Source of the DNA: Bacteroidales bacterium M3 | GTDB taxonomy: Bacteria; Bacteroidota; Bacteroidia; Bacteroidales; Muribaculaceae | Length of the DNA: 14,316 bases | Assembly: GCA_001689445.1 (NCBI GenBank) | Contig: LUJN01000015.1 | Coordinates: 1 to 14,316, forward strand | Reading direction: 5' to 3' | Notes under the pieces: generated by a model | Told to the model about the DNA's origin: nothing | Databases searched by the model: none | Seen by the model: only the letters and a program-made list of their open reading frames with translations | Shown here: positions 7,188 through 14,290 of the stretch, piece after piece | How positions within the stretch are numbered: the first letter of the stretch is position 1 | Layout: the number at the start of each line of letters is the position of its first letter | Program-made: the position numbers and the translations under genes

Positions 7188-8408
7188 TTATTCAGCCTCC
7201 TCGATGGTCACGGCACGGTCGAGTGCCACGTACTTCTCACCGAGGTCGCAGAGGTTACCGTTGTTGATGGTGGTAATGAGCTGCTCGGCGGGTACACCGT
7301 TCTTGATGAGCTGCTTCTCAACGCCGGCGGCACGGTTCTTGCGGAGGCGGGTGTTGATCTGGTCGTTACCGGTGTAGTTGTCGGCCCAGCCGGTGAGCAC
7401 ATACTTCTGGTCGGGGGTGGTCTTCATGACCTCAGCCACGGCACCGAGCACGTTGATATCCTCGCGGGTGAGCTTGGACACGTTGATGGGGTAGTAGATA
7501 GTGGCAAGGGGAGCCTTCTCCACTTCCTTCTCGACGGGACGCTCAAGGCAAGCCTTAAGCTGCTGTTCGAGTTCGGCAATCTTGGCATCGGCGGCCTGGA
7601 GGCGGGCACGGAGTGCGTCGCAGTTCTCGGGCTCGGGGCATACGGGAACGACAGCGGGGCTCCAGCCGGTCTTGTTGAACAGGTAAGTTACACCGAGGTA
7701 AGCCTGGAGGTCATGAGCGGTCATATTCCAATTGTAGCCGGCACGGTTGGGGTGGTTGTCGATAGCCGAGTAGCGGATATCGAGCGAGAGGGCCACGTGC
7801 TTTGATACATTGAACTGGTTGATGATACCGGCACGTACCGTAAGGATACGATCGTGGATGTCTTCCCATCCGTCGCACTTGTATGCGCCGTTTTCAACCT
7901 TGTATTTCTTTGTAAAGGCCCAGTAACCGCCACCTCCACCGTAGATGATGCAGTTGTAGACACGTCCGGGCTTGTAGCCACACCACCAGTTGGTGAGGTT
8001 GAGCATAACGTCAACTACGGGACCTACGTGGGAGAACTTGGCCTTGTAACGACCGTCTACCATGGGCTGGTCAAGCTCGATGCCGAAGCCCTCGCGGGTA
8101 GTGGAGAGAGTCTTGGTCTGGAGCCAGTTTACGCCGGCACGGAGACCGATGATGGGCGAGAACCACTTGCCCACATAGAGGCTGGCTGCGGGAGAGAAGC
8201 GGTCACCGGCATCGCGGTGGATTGCCTCCGGCCCGAAGAAGTAGCCTACGCCACCCTCACCGGTGATAAACCAGTTGTCTTTGAAACGGTTGAAGAGATA
8301 ACCCTGTGAGGGATCCTCAACATAAGTCACCTCCTGAGTGGTCTGCGCTACTGCGCTGTTGGCCCAAAAGAGAGTGAACAGCAAGGTGAAAAATGTAATC
8401 TTTTTCAT
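7188..8408 (-). CDS. OmpA-family outer membrane beta-barrel protein with peptidoglycan-binding domain
   Basis: This 406-residue protein likely anchors the outer membrane to peptidoglycan. A signal peptide with a hydrophobic stretch (residues 4-16) ends at AVA-Q, so cleavage is expected after residue 21. Residues about 40-250 look like a small beta-barrel, with alternating aromatic and polar strands ending in LGVTYLF. Then come a Pro/Cys-rich linker (CPEPENC, 257-263), a short coiled coil (about 264-288) and a C-terminal OmpA-like domain (about 300-406). That domain has WADNYTGNDQIN at 341-352 and RLRKNRAAGV at 354-363; Asp343 and Arg359 fit the pair that binds diaminopimelate. It is monocistronic, with a strong terminator. 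I find no good promoter: the best -7 candidate, AAATTTTG (8475-8482), misses the first base of the consensus. Family assignment is firm; pore function is not shown. Confidence 0.92.
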   Translation of the reverse strand: MKKITFFTLLFTLFWANSAVAQTTQEVTYVEDPSQGYLFNRFKDNWFITGEGGVGYFFGPEAIHRDAGDRFSPAASLYVGKWFSPIIGLRAGVNWLQTKTLSTTREGFGIELDQPMVDGRYKAKFSHVGPVVDVMLNLTNWWCGYKPGRVYNCIIYGGGGGYWAFTKKYKVENGAYKCDGWEDIHDRILTVRAGIINQFNVSKHVALSLDIRYSAIDNHPNRAGYNWNMTAHDLQAYLGVTYLFNKTGWSPAVVPVCPEPENCDALRARLQAADAKIAELEQQLKACLERPVEKEVEKAPLATIYYPINVSKLTREDINVLGAVAEVMKTTPDQKYVLTGWADNYTGNDQINTRLRKNRAAGVEKQLIKNGVPAEQLITTINNGNLCDLGEKYVALDRAVTIEEAE

Positions 8409-8545
8409 AGATAAATATAATAACTGTTTGTTGAAATTATTCTCACTATGACATAATTTGCCGCTAAGTTAATGCAAAATTTTTAATCTTGCGTTAAATA
8501 TTGAGAATTTTTATTTCAAAAATTCAATTTTAACGGTTTCGAAGC

Positions 8546-8593
8546 GGCTATTACGGCTATAAGAGCTATTACGGCTTTTATATAGGCTATGAG
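8546..8593. repeat. Second array of 9-nt repeats, upstream of ompA and touching the transketolase stop
   Basis: Four contiguous units, GGCTATTAC, GGCTATAAG, AGCTATTAC and GGCTTTTAT (8546-8581), share the consensus of the array at 7067-7120. A fifth, GGCTATGAG (8585-8593), is shifted by three bases and runs over the transketolase stop codon. The two arrays bracket the OmpA-family gene. Confidence 0.65.
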
Positions 8594-10617
8594 TTGATAA
8601 GGGCTTTGACTTGGGCGAGGATGTTGTCGGCCGTGAAGCCAAATTTCTCGTCGAGCACCTTGTAGGGCGCGGATGCCCCGAAGTGGTCGAGACCGTAGAT
8701 ATAGCCGTCAGAGCCTACGACGCTACGTAATGTTGAGGGGAGGCCTGCCGTAAGTCCAAACGTTTTCACTCCCGGGGTGAGGATGCTCTCGCGATATGCG
8801 AGCGGCTGCATGTTGAACAGCCCTATTGAGGGCACTGAGACGACACGTGCCCCGATACCCTCCTCTTTGAGACGCATCGCCACATCACAAAGCAGCGACA
8901 CCTCCGAGCCGTTGCCTACGAGGATGATGGCGGGATGGGGTGTGTCGATGACGGTGTATCCTCCCTGACGGGTGCCCTGTGCGTCGGCATAGCGGTCGCC
9001 GGTTGTTGTGGGAATGTCGGTGACATCCTGACGCGACAGGATGAGCCCCGTGGGGGTTTTGTCGTTGTTCATCGCCATCTCCCATGCCACGGTGGTCTCC
9101 GCACTGTCGGCCGGACGCAACACGAGCATCGAGGGGCGTCCGCTGAGGTTACGCAGCTCCTCAAGCAGGCGTATCTGTGCCTCCTGCTCTACCGGCTCGT
9201 GGGTCGGACCGTCCTCGCCGACGCGGAATGCGTCGTGAGTCCACACATACTTGACGGGTAGCTCCATGAGCGCGGCCATGCGTATGGCGGGTTTCATATA
9301 GTCGGAGAATACGAAGAATGTGCCGCACGCCGCTATCATGCCGCCGTGGAGCACGATGCCGTTCATGATGGAGGCCATCGTAAGCTCGGCTACGCCGGCA
9401 TGGAGGAATGCCCCGGTGAAGTCGCCGTGGGTGAGGGCGTGGGTCTTCTTCAGGAAAGCGTCGGTCTTGTCGGAGTTGGCGAGGTCGGCGCTCGATACAA
9501 TCATATTCTTGATATACACGGCCAGCTCGGAGAGCACGTTGGCCGAGGCCGTGCGGGTAGCGATATTGGCCTTGTGCACGATGGATGCGTAGTTGATGAC
9601 CGGAAGGCGTCCGGCAAGGAAGTCGTCGAGCTGGGCGGCTTCCGCAGGGTGGCTTTGACGCCACTCGGCCTCCTCGGCACGGCGGCGGCGCACTGTCTCA
9701 AGCAGCTCGGCGCGGCGGTCGGCATATAGCTTGGCTACATCCTCGCGGATATGCCACGGGTCGGCCGGGTCGGCTCCGAGGTTCTCGATGGTCTTCTCGT
9801 AGCTTGCCCCGCTCTTTGACAGGGGTTGCCCGTGGGTAGAGCACTGGCCCTCGAAGTTTGAGCCGTCGGCCTTCACCACGCCGCGTCCCATGACGGTGTT
9901 GCCGATGATGAGCGTCGGGCGCTCCTTCTCGGCTATCGCGCTGTCAAGCGCGGCGCATATCTCGGCAGGGTCATTGCCGTTGATTTCTATCACGTTCCAG
10001 TGCCATGCACGGTATTTAGCGGCTGTGTCCTCGTCGGTCACGGCATCCACGTCGGTCGAAAGCTGCACCTTGTTGCTGTCAAAGAACATTATGAGGTTGC
10101 TCAGCCCGAGGTAGCCGGCAATGCGGCCCGCGCCCTGGGAGATTTCCTCCTGGATGCCTCCGTCGGAAATGAATGCGTAGGTCTTGTGCTCAATCCATTT
10201 GCCGAAACGTGCGGCAAAGAACCGTTCGGCGATTGCCGCGCCGACGGCCATCGCATGGCCTTGCCCGAGCGGGCCGGAGGTGTTCTCGATGCCACGCTCC
10301 ACGTTAAGCTCGGGGTGACCCGGCGTCACGCTGCCCCACTGGCGGAAGTCGCGCAATTCGGCGAGCGAGAATTTGCCCGTGAGCGCCAGCACGCTGTAGA
10401 GCATCGGCGACATGTGCCCGGGGTCGAGGAAAAATCTGTCGCGAGCTATCCAAGTGGGGTCTTCGGGGTCGGAAATGAGGTATTTGGAGTATAGTACGTT
10501 GACAAAGTCGGCTCCGCCCATAGCGCCGCCGGGATGTCCTGACTTGGCCTTTTCGACCATTGCGGCAGCGAGAACACGGATGTTGTCGGCTGCTCTATCA
10601 AGTACTTTTGTATCCAT
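8587..10617 (-). CDS. tkt: Transketolase (Bacteroidetes-type)
   Basis: This thiamine-diphosphate enzyme moves two-carbon ketol units between sugar phosphates in the non-oxidative pentose phosphate pathway. The 676 residues match full length. The conserved active-site residues are present: His28 in SGHPGG, His68, His101, Asp152, Asn182, His262 in STHGQPL, Glu411, His461 in THDAF and His473 in GPTHEPVEQ. Two segments differ from the E. coli form. The TPP/Mg motif reads SDGG (151-154) where GDG is usual, followed by IQEEISQGAGRIAGYL. The segment around the catalytic Glu is HAGVAELTM rather than a REHAM form. I recall this variant from Bacteroides relatives. It has its own promoter and stands between the sugar transporter and the OmpA gene. 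An arginine-rich stretch (RRRRAEEAEWRQ, 310-321) lies in the linker between the first two domains. Confidence 0.95.
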   Translation of the reverse strand: MDTKVLDRAADNIRVLAAAMVEKAKSGHPGGAMGGADFVNVLYSKYLISDPEDPTWIARDRFFLDPGHMSPMLYSVLALTGKFSLAELRDFRQWGSVTPGHPELNVERGIENTSGPLGQGHAMAVGAAIAERFFAARFGKWIEHKTYAFISDGGIQEEISQGAGRIAGYLGLSNLIMFFDSNKVQLSTDVDAVTDEDTAAKYRAWHWNVIEINGNDPAEICAALDSAIAEKERPTLIIGNTVMGRGVVKADGSNFEGQCSTHGQPLSKSGASYEKTIENLGADPADPWHIREDVAKLYADRRAELLETVRRRRAEEAEWRQSHPAEAAQLDDFLAGRLPVINYASIVHKANIATRTASANVLSELAVYIKNMIVSSADLANSDKTDAFLKKTHALTHGDFTGAFLHAGVAELTMASIMNGIVLHGGMIAACGTFFVFSDYMKPAIRMAALMELPVKYVWTHDAFRVGEDGPTHEPVEQEAQIRLLEELRNLSGRPSMLVLRPADSAETTVAWEMAMNNDKTPTGLILSRQDVTDIPTTTGDRYADAQGTRQGGYTVIDTPHPAIILVGNGSEVSLLCDVAMRLKEEGIGARVVSVPSIGLFNMQPLAYRESILTPGVKTFGLTAGLPSTLRSVVGSDGYIYGLDHFGASAPYKVLDEKFGFTADNILAQVKALINS

Positions 10618-10658
10618 CGTGAGTGATGTATATGTTTAGTGTAATTTAAGATTAGCGG

Positions 10659-10690
10659 CAAAATTACAATTTATGTTCCGTTTCCACAAA
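10659..10690 (-). promoter_or_regulatory. Promoter of transketolase
   Basis: On the minus strand, TTTG (10687-10690) is followed after 20 bases by TAATTTTG (10659-10666), identical to the -7 box of the ilv promoter. The expected start near 10652 leaves a leader of about 35 bases before the ATG at 10617. Confidence 0.75.
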
Positions 10691-10812
10691 TTTGACCTTT
10701 GAAAAGTTGGCAAAGTGTAAAATTATGCAATTTTTATGAGCGTATACATTTGAAAGTGGATTGTGCCAAATACAAGGACGCTGTCTGCCGCAGCCAATCT
10801 TGTGTTCGGAGA

Positions 10813-10926
10813 ATGTTGCAAAACCCGATAGATTGCCGCTAAAAATGTAGGGACGCTACCTGTAGCGTCCGCGAATTATCCCAATATCAGGATGTTGGTC
10901 GCGGACGTTTCGGGCAACGTCCCTAC
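10813..10926. repeat. Palindromic intergenic repeat, copy 1 (80-bp core plus left flank)
   Basis: The core (10847-10926) starts GTAGGGACG and ends CGTCCCTAC. Inside are two hairpins: GGACGCTA/TAGCGTCC on the left and GGACGTT/AACGTCC on the right. The same 80-base design occurs at 13819-13898. A left flank TGTTGCAAAAC...ATTGCCG (10814-10836) is also shared. Read leftward, the last hairpin is followed by CTACATTTTTAG, so this copy may terminate transcription of the transporter gene. The rest of the gap (10691-10812) shows nothing recognisable. Confidence 0.75.
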
Positions 10927-10947
10927 ATTCTTACGATATGTATATCT

Positions 10948-12309
10948 TTAGATTGAGTCGGGGATGCGGGTCTCGTCGTCCTCGGTGACGGGGATGTCGG
11001 TGTTGACGTTCTTGGAGCCGACAGTACCGTAGAACAGGAGGTAAGCGAGCATCGCTACCACGAGCCAGTAGGAGGCCATATAGCCGGCGGCTCCGGCGAT
11101 GGCATTCTGTATCAACGGCATCACGCCGCCGCCGACCACCATCATCATGAATATGCCCGAGGCCTGGGCGGTGTACTTGCCGAGACCCTCGACGGCAAGG
11201 TTGAAGATGCCGCCCCACATTACGGAGGTGCACAGGCCGCAGAGCACGAAGAACAACGCCTTCATCGGCACAAGGGCCGTCGTGAAGCCCTCCTCGACGC
11301 TATATGCGGGCATAGACATGCGTATGTCGGAGGGGAGGAAGATGCCGGCTATGATGAGCAGGATGGCCACAGTCGACATGAATATGAGCTGCGCGCGGCT
11401 CGACACGGCCCCGGAGATGAAGCTGGAGCAGATACGCCCCACGAGCATCAGTAGCCAATAGACGGCGGCCACGGCGCCCGCTACGGCAGTGGCGTTTTCG
11501 GTGATTCCCGACACGCTGCTGTCGGAGAGGTAGAATATCAACATGCCCGGGATGCCGACCTCGGTCCCGACATAGAAGAATATGCCTATGACGCCGAGTA
11601 CTGTGTGGCGGAAGCTCCACGGGCTGTGGGGATGCTTCACCTTCACCGCGCCTTTCTTGCCCATGTGGGGCTCTGGAATCGCCACAAACGAGATGACGAC
11701 AAATGCCACAGCAAAGACGGCCATGGCGATGAACAGCAGCGGGGTGACGTCGCTCATGGCTGTGCGGTCGGTCACCGCGCCTATGAGCATGCCGACAAAG
11801 AGCGGGGTCAGTGTCCCGGCAAGCGAGTTGAGCGAGCCGCCGGCCTGCAGCAGCTGGTTGCCCTTGTTGCCGCCGCCCCCGAGGAGGTTAAGCATCGGGT
11901 TGACCACGGTGTTGAGCATGCACACGCAGAAGCCGCCCACAAACGCGCCGAGCAGGTAGATGATGAAGTTGAGCATCACTGGCTGTCCGCCGACGCTGAA
12001 CACTGCCGTGTCGCCGCCGAAGAGGCTCGACAGGTATTGCAGCAGCAGTCCGGCAAAGCCCACTGCCATGGCGAGCAGCGCGGTCTTCTTGTAGCCGATT
12101 TTCACAAGCAGGTTGCCGGCGGGGATGCCCATAAACAGGTAGGCGAGGAAGTTCATGAGGTTACCCATCATCCCCGACCACTCGTATTGGTTTTTCCAGA
12201 TTGTGCCGATGGGGGCGGCAAGGTTGGTGACAAACGAAATCATGGCAAACAGGAAGAACATCGCTATGATGGCGACGAGATTGCCATTGGTCTTTTTGGT
12301 AGTTTCCAT
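10948..12309 (-). CDS. MFS sugar transporter, FHS family (fucose/glucose-galactose:H+ symporter type)
   Basis: This 453-residue inner-membrane protein has about 12 hydrophobic segments, split by a polar cytosolic loop at about 213-236 (EPHMGKKGAVKVKHPHS). Features recalled from the FHS family (FucP/GluP) are FFLFAMISFVTN in helix 1, AYLFMGIPAGNLLVKIGYKK (57-75), FFYVGTEVGIPGMLIFYL in helix 7, GR at 291-292, and NLAVEGLGKYTAQASGIFMM followed by VVGGGVMPLIQ near helices 10-11. The C-terminus is an acidic tail. The substrate cannot be read from the sequence; a hexose or deoxyhexose is likely. It has its own promoter and sits upstream of transketolase, which has a separate promoter. A role in feeding sugar into central metabolism is inference. 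Confidence 0.88.
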   Translation of the reverse strand: METTKKTNGNLVAIIAMFFLFAMISFVTNLAAPIGTIWKNQYEWSGMMGNLMNFLAYLFMGIPAGNLLVKIGYKKTALLAMAVGFAGLLLQYLSSLFGGDTAVFSVGGQPVMLNFIIYLLGAFVGGFCVCMLNTVVNPMLNLLGGGGNKGNQLLQAGGSLNSLAGTLTPLFVGMLIGAVTDRTAMSDVTPLLFIAMAVFAVAFVVISFVAIPEPHMGKKGAVKVKHPHSPWSFRHTVLGVIGIFFYVGTEVGIPGMLIFYLSDSSVSGITENATAVAGAVAAVYWLLMLVGRICSSFISGAVSSRAQLIFMSTVAILLIIAGIFLPSDIRMSMPAYSVEEGFTTALVPMKALFFVLCGLCTSVMWGGIFNLAVEGLGKYTAQASGIFMMMVVGGGVMPLIQNAIAGAAGYMASYWLVVAMLAYLLFYGTVGSKNVNTDIPVTEDDETRIPDSI

Positions 12310-12370
12310 TGTTAGGTCAAAAAATTAAGTGATTAATGTCTGTATACTCTGTTTTATTTTAGGTCAGGTG

Positions 12371-12403
12371 CAAAGATACGAATAAGTCGGGCGTAATGCC
12401 AAA
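12371..12403 (-). promoter_or_regulatory. Promoter of the MFS transporter
   Basis: On the minus strand, TTTG (12400-12403) is followed after 21 bases by TATCTTTG (12371-12378). The block CGACTTATTCGTATCTTTG occurs here and twice more, at 13605 and 13682. The expected start near 12364 leaves a leader of about 55 bases. Confidence 0.7.
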
Positions 12404-12413
12404 TAAACATCAT

Positions 12414-13085
12414 CTAATATTCGCGCTCGCCGAATATCGATGTGCCCACCCTCACCATCGTCGACCCATTGGCGACGGCGAGCGGATAGTCGTGGCTCAT
12501 GCCGGTCGACACGATGTCAAATCGAGGGTTTGCCGCCATCGCGCCGTCGCGCAGCCGCTCGAAGACACGGCGTATCGCGGCAAAGTCGTCGGCAATGCGG
12601 GTCTCGTCGTCGGTGTTTGACGCCATCCCCATCACGCCGCGCACCTCCACGCCGTGCAGCTGTCCGAGCACGCCGCTCTCGGCAAGCCCCAACAACTCGT
12701 CGGGCGTGAAGCCAAACTTGGTCTCCTCCTGTGCCACGTGCACCTGCAGCAGCACGCCGACCTTGTGGCCCGTCTTGACGGCCTCGGCATCTACCGCCCG
12801 CAGCAGCCGCTCCGAGTCGATACTGTGGATGAGCGTCACGTGGGGCAACACCTGCCGCACCTTGTTGGTCTGCAGGTGCCCGATAAAGTGCCACTCGATG
12901 TCATCGGGGAACTGCGGGGCCTTTACCGTCAGCTCCTGCGCGCGGCTCTCGCCGAATATGCGCTGCCCCGCGTCGTATGCCTCGCGAAGGGCCTCCACGG
13001 GGTGAAACTTTGACACGGCCACCAACGCCACCCCCTCGGGGAGGGTGGCGCGTATGGCCGCGATGTGGTCGCCTATGGTCGACAT
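12414..13085 (-). CDS. yggS: YggS/PLPBP-family pyridoxal-phosphate homeostasis protein
   Basis: This cytosolic PLP-binding protein has a single TIM-barrel domain and no known catalytic reaction; the family buffers pyridoxal phosphate and affects amino acid pools. The ATG at 13083-13085 gives 223 residues, the usual length. A longer frame from a TTG would overlap the upstream gene by 28 bases and add 11 non-conserved residues, so I rejected it. Signatures seen: the PLP lysine Lys26 in AVSKFHP, HFIGHLQTNK at 66-75, IHSIDS, VRGVMGMAS and STGMSHDY at 193-200, followed by VRVGTSIFGERE at the C-terminus. It follows the DUF4494 gene by four bases, so they form one operon. In many bacteria yggS homologues sit with cell-division or proline genes; that is not the case here. 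Confidence 0.94.
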   Translation of the reverse strand: MSTIGDHIAAIRATLPEGVALVAVSKFHPVEALREAYDAGQRIFGESRAQELTVKAPQFPDDIEWHFIGHLQTNKVRQVLPHVTLIHSIDSERLLRAVDAEAVKTGHKVGVLLQVHVAQEETKFGFTPDELLGLAESGVLGQLHGVEVRGVMGMASNTDDETRIADDFAAIRRVFERLRDGAMAANPRFDIVSTGMSHDYPLAVANGSTMVRVGTSIFGEREY

Positions 13086-13089
13086 GGTG

Positions 13090-13542
13090 TTACTGCTCGT
13101 TGGGTTTGGGAGCCTCAAGTTTCACCTTGTAGACATCCATTATCGGGGTCTCGGTGATTGACACTATCTCAAAGTCGGCCATCGTGCCCTTCATACCCTC
13201 CATAAACGCGTCGAGCGCACCCTTGAAGTCGGGGGCGGCCACGAGGATGAGGGTCGTGGTCTTCTTCTCCACGGCAGTCTTCTCGTCGATGGTGATGAAA
13301 GCCACCTTGACGAGATACCACTTGTCGGCCGAGTCGTCCCAGAATATCTCGGAAATCTTGGTGCGCTTCACCGCCGAGACGGAAAAGTCGCCCGATATAA
13401 ATGGGGTCACCTCGTCGATGATGCGTGCCTCGGCCTCGGTAAAGGAGAGGGCGTCGACAAGGTAAGGCTCGTTTACTTTTTTCTGAAGGCCGTTTTCCAT
13501 CATCTTGGTATAGGCCACTTTACATTCAAACCAATTTGCCAT
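13090..13542 (-). CDS. DUF4494 domain protein, function unknown
   Basis: This 150-residue protein matches what I know of DUF4494 (PF14902), a small family of Bacteroidetes. Conserved-looking parts are NWFECKVAYTK at the start, NEPYLVDALSFTEAEARIIDE (about 24-44), FISGDFSV, KWYLVKVAFITIDEK and GMKGTMADFEIVSITETPIMDV near the end. There is no signal peptide or membrane segment, so it is probably cytosolic. The length is typical of the family and the ATG start is clear. The gene is the first of a two-gene unit with yggS, four bases apart, which suggests related expression and possibly a role near PLP or amino acid homeostasis, but that is guilt by association. No enzymatic motif is visible. Confidence 0.9.
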   Translation of the reverse strand: MANWFECKVAYTKMMENGLQKKVNEPYLVDALSFTEAEARIIDEVTPFISGDFSVSAVKRTKISEIFWDDSADKWYLVKVAFITIDEKTAVEKKTTTLILVAAPDFKGALDAFMEGMKGTMADFEIVSITETPIMDVYKVKLEAPKPNEQ

Positions 13543-13604
13543 CGGTGCGTCGTGTTTTCTGTTTTAATTATTCTATTGTGATAGTGTGCGCCCATTGCGC
13601 CCCA

Positions 13605-13634
13605 CAAAGATACGAATAAGTCGAGAGCAAAAAA
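13605..13634 (-). promoter_or_regulatory. Proximal promoter candidate of the DUF4494-yggS unit
   Basis: TATCTTTG on the minus strand (13605-13612) sits in the repeated block CGACTTATTCGTATCTTTG, about 63 bases before the DUF4494 ATG. A TTTG is present only at 15-base spacing (13628-13631); at the usual spacing there is a T-rich stretch. So the -7 box is good and the -33 box weak. Confidence 0.55.
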
Positions 13635-13655
13635 CTAACTTGTTAGATTTTTTGC
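13627..13655. terminator. AT-rich hairpin with A6/T6 flanks between two promoters
   Basis: GCAAAAAACTAAC (13627-13639) pairs with GTTAGATTTTTTGC (13642-13655) with one bulged A and a TT loop. The T-runs make it look like a weak bidirectional intrinsic terminator. It lies between the distal and proximal copies of the repeated promoter block and overlaps the -33 region of the proximal one. Confidence 0.4.
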
Positions 13656-13681
13656 CGAGCGTGAGTATCTTCGCATTTATG

Positions 13682-13714
13682 CAAAGATACGAATAAGTCG
13701 AGAGCAATGACAAA
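13682..13714 (-). promoter_or_regulatory. Distal promoter of the DUF4494-yggS unit
   Basis: On the minus strand, TTTG (13711-13714) is followed after 21 bases by TATCTTTG (13682-13689), a full consensus match. It shares CTCGACTTATTCGTATCTTTG with the proximal copy except at the far edges. Its -7 box is part of a near-perfect hairpin, GTATCTTCGCAT/ATGCAAAGATAC (13665-13690). Confidence 0.55.
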
Positions 13715-13742
13715 TTTATTTGCGCCTTAGATGTAGGGGGAG

Positions 13743-13782
13743 TGTTGCAAAACTCTATAAATTGCCGTCAAAGGAGTAGGGA
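13743..13782. repeat. Solo left end of the palindromic intergenic repeat
   Basis: TGTTGCAAAACTC...AAATTGCCG...GGAGTAGGG repeats the left flank seen at 13786-13826 and at 10814-10852, but lacks the hairpin core. Confidence 0.6.
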
Positions 13783-13934
13783 GGGTGTTGCAGAACTTGG
13801 TAAATTGCCGCAAAAGGAGTAGGGACACTGCCTGCAGCGTCCGTGAATTAGCAAGTAGTCAAGGCGTTAGTCCCGGACACTGCGGGCAGTGTCCCTACAT
13901 TTCAAGGCAACCGACAAGTTCTGCAACACCCTCC
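13780..13934. repeat. Palindromic intergenic repeat, copy 2, full length with both ends
   Basis: The outer arms are a perfect 20-base inverted repeat (13780-13799 and 13915-13934) reading GGAGGGTGTTGCAGAACTTG. The inner arms are a perfect 14-base inverted repeat, GTAGGGACACTGCC (13819-13832) and GGCAGTGTCCCTAC (13885-13898). The 80-base core has exactly the same length as copy 1 and shares its ends and the GCGTCCG-GAATTA segment. No coding frame is inside. It resembles a small non-autonomous mobile element or a REP-type repeat. Confidence 0.75.
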
Positions 13935-13962
13935 GCCAATCGACCATATGCCAAGATATTAT

Positions 13963-13990
13963 CCGCGGACGTTCCGGGGAACGTCCTTCT
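13963..13990. repeat. Isolated right-half hairpin of the intergenic repeat
   Basis: CCGCGGACGTTCC...GGAACGTCC resembles the right hairpin of copy 1 (GCGGACGTT...AACGTCC). It begins the larger palindrome that fills the right edge of the window. Confidence 0.5.
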
Positions 13991-14290
13991 ATTGGTCAAT
14001 CTTTGGAGACCCTCGCAGAGGGTCAATTTGTGTAGCCCCGCATAGCCGATGGCGCGTAATCGCGCCAAGGATATGTGGGGTAAGGGCGTGAAAACCTATT
14101 TATCAGCCTCGAAGAGGGTGAACGGGTAATACTGCCGCTTGATTATAAGCCCGTTGACCCTCTGCGAGGCTCATCCTTGTGATAATCCGAAAACCCCATA
14201 TTGTCTTGGCTATCGCCATCGACAATATGGGGCTACATAGATTGACCCTCTACGAGGGTCGGAATGATTGACCAGTAGTAGGAACGTCCC
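13978..14290. repeat. Large imperfect palindrome of nested hairpins, no gene
   Basis: The left half and the reverse complement of the right half align along their length, in this order. GGAACGTCC is at 13978 and 14281. GGTCAAT follows next to a GACCCTC-NNN-GAGGGTC hairpin (14008-14024 and 14244-14260). GTAGCCCC...CGATGGCG...CCAAG...TGGGG comes next (14032-14080, and 14194-14237 inverted). The inner arms GCCTCGAAGAGGGTGAACGGG (14106-14126) and 14150-14170 differ at 2 of 21 positions. The centre is near 14138. Extra local hairpins are GGCGCG-TAAT-CGCGCC (14051-14066) and CCCCATATTGTC/GACAATATGGGG (14194-14232). From 13715 to 14316 I see no gene. Confidence 0.7.

Noticed and set aside
6948..7805. 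A 285-codon plus-strand frame opposite the OmpA-family gene
   Set aside because: It runs antisense to a well-supported gene and through its terminator and the 9-nt repeats. The low-complexity product reflects the reverse complement of GC-rich codons.
11605..12315. Long plus-strand frames opposite the transporter (and likewise opposite ilvD, ilvB, the thioesterase and yggS genes)
   Set aside because: His-, Ala- and Arg-rich translations without domains, all fully antisense to genes with clear family motifs.
13740..14290. CRISPR array
   Set aside because: Repeats are palindromic, of unequal spacing and mixed orientation, without regular spacers, and no cas gene is nearby.
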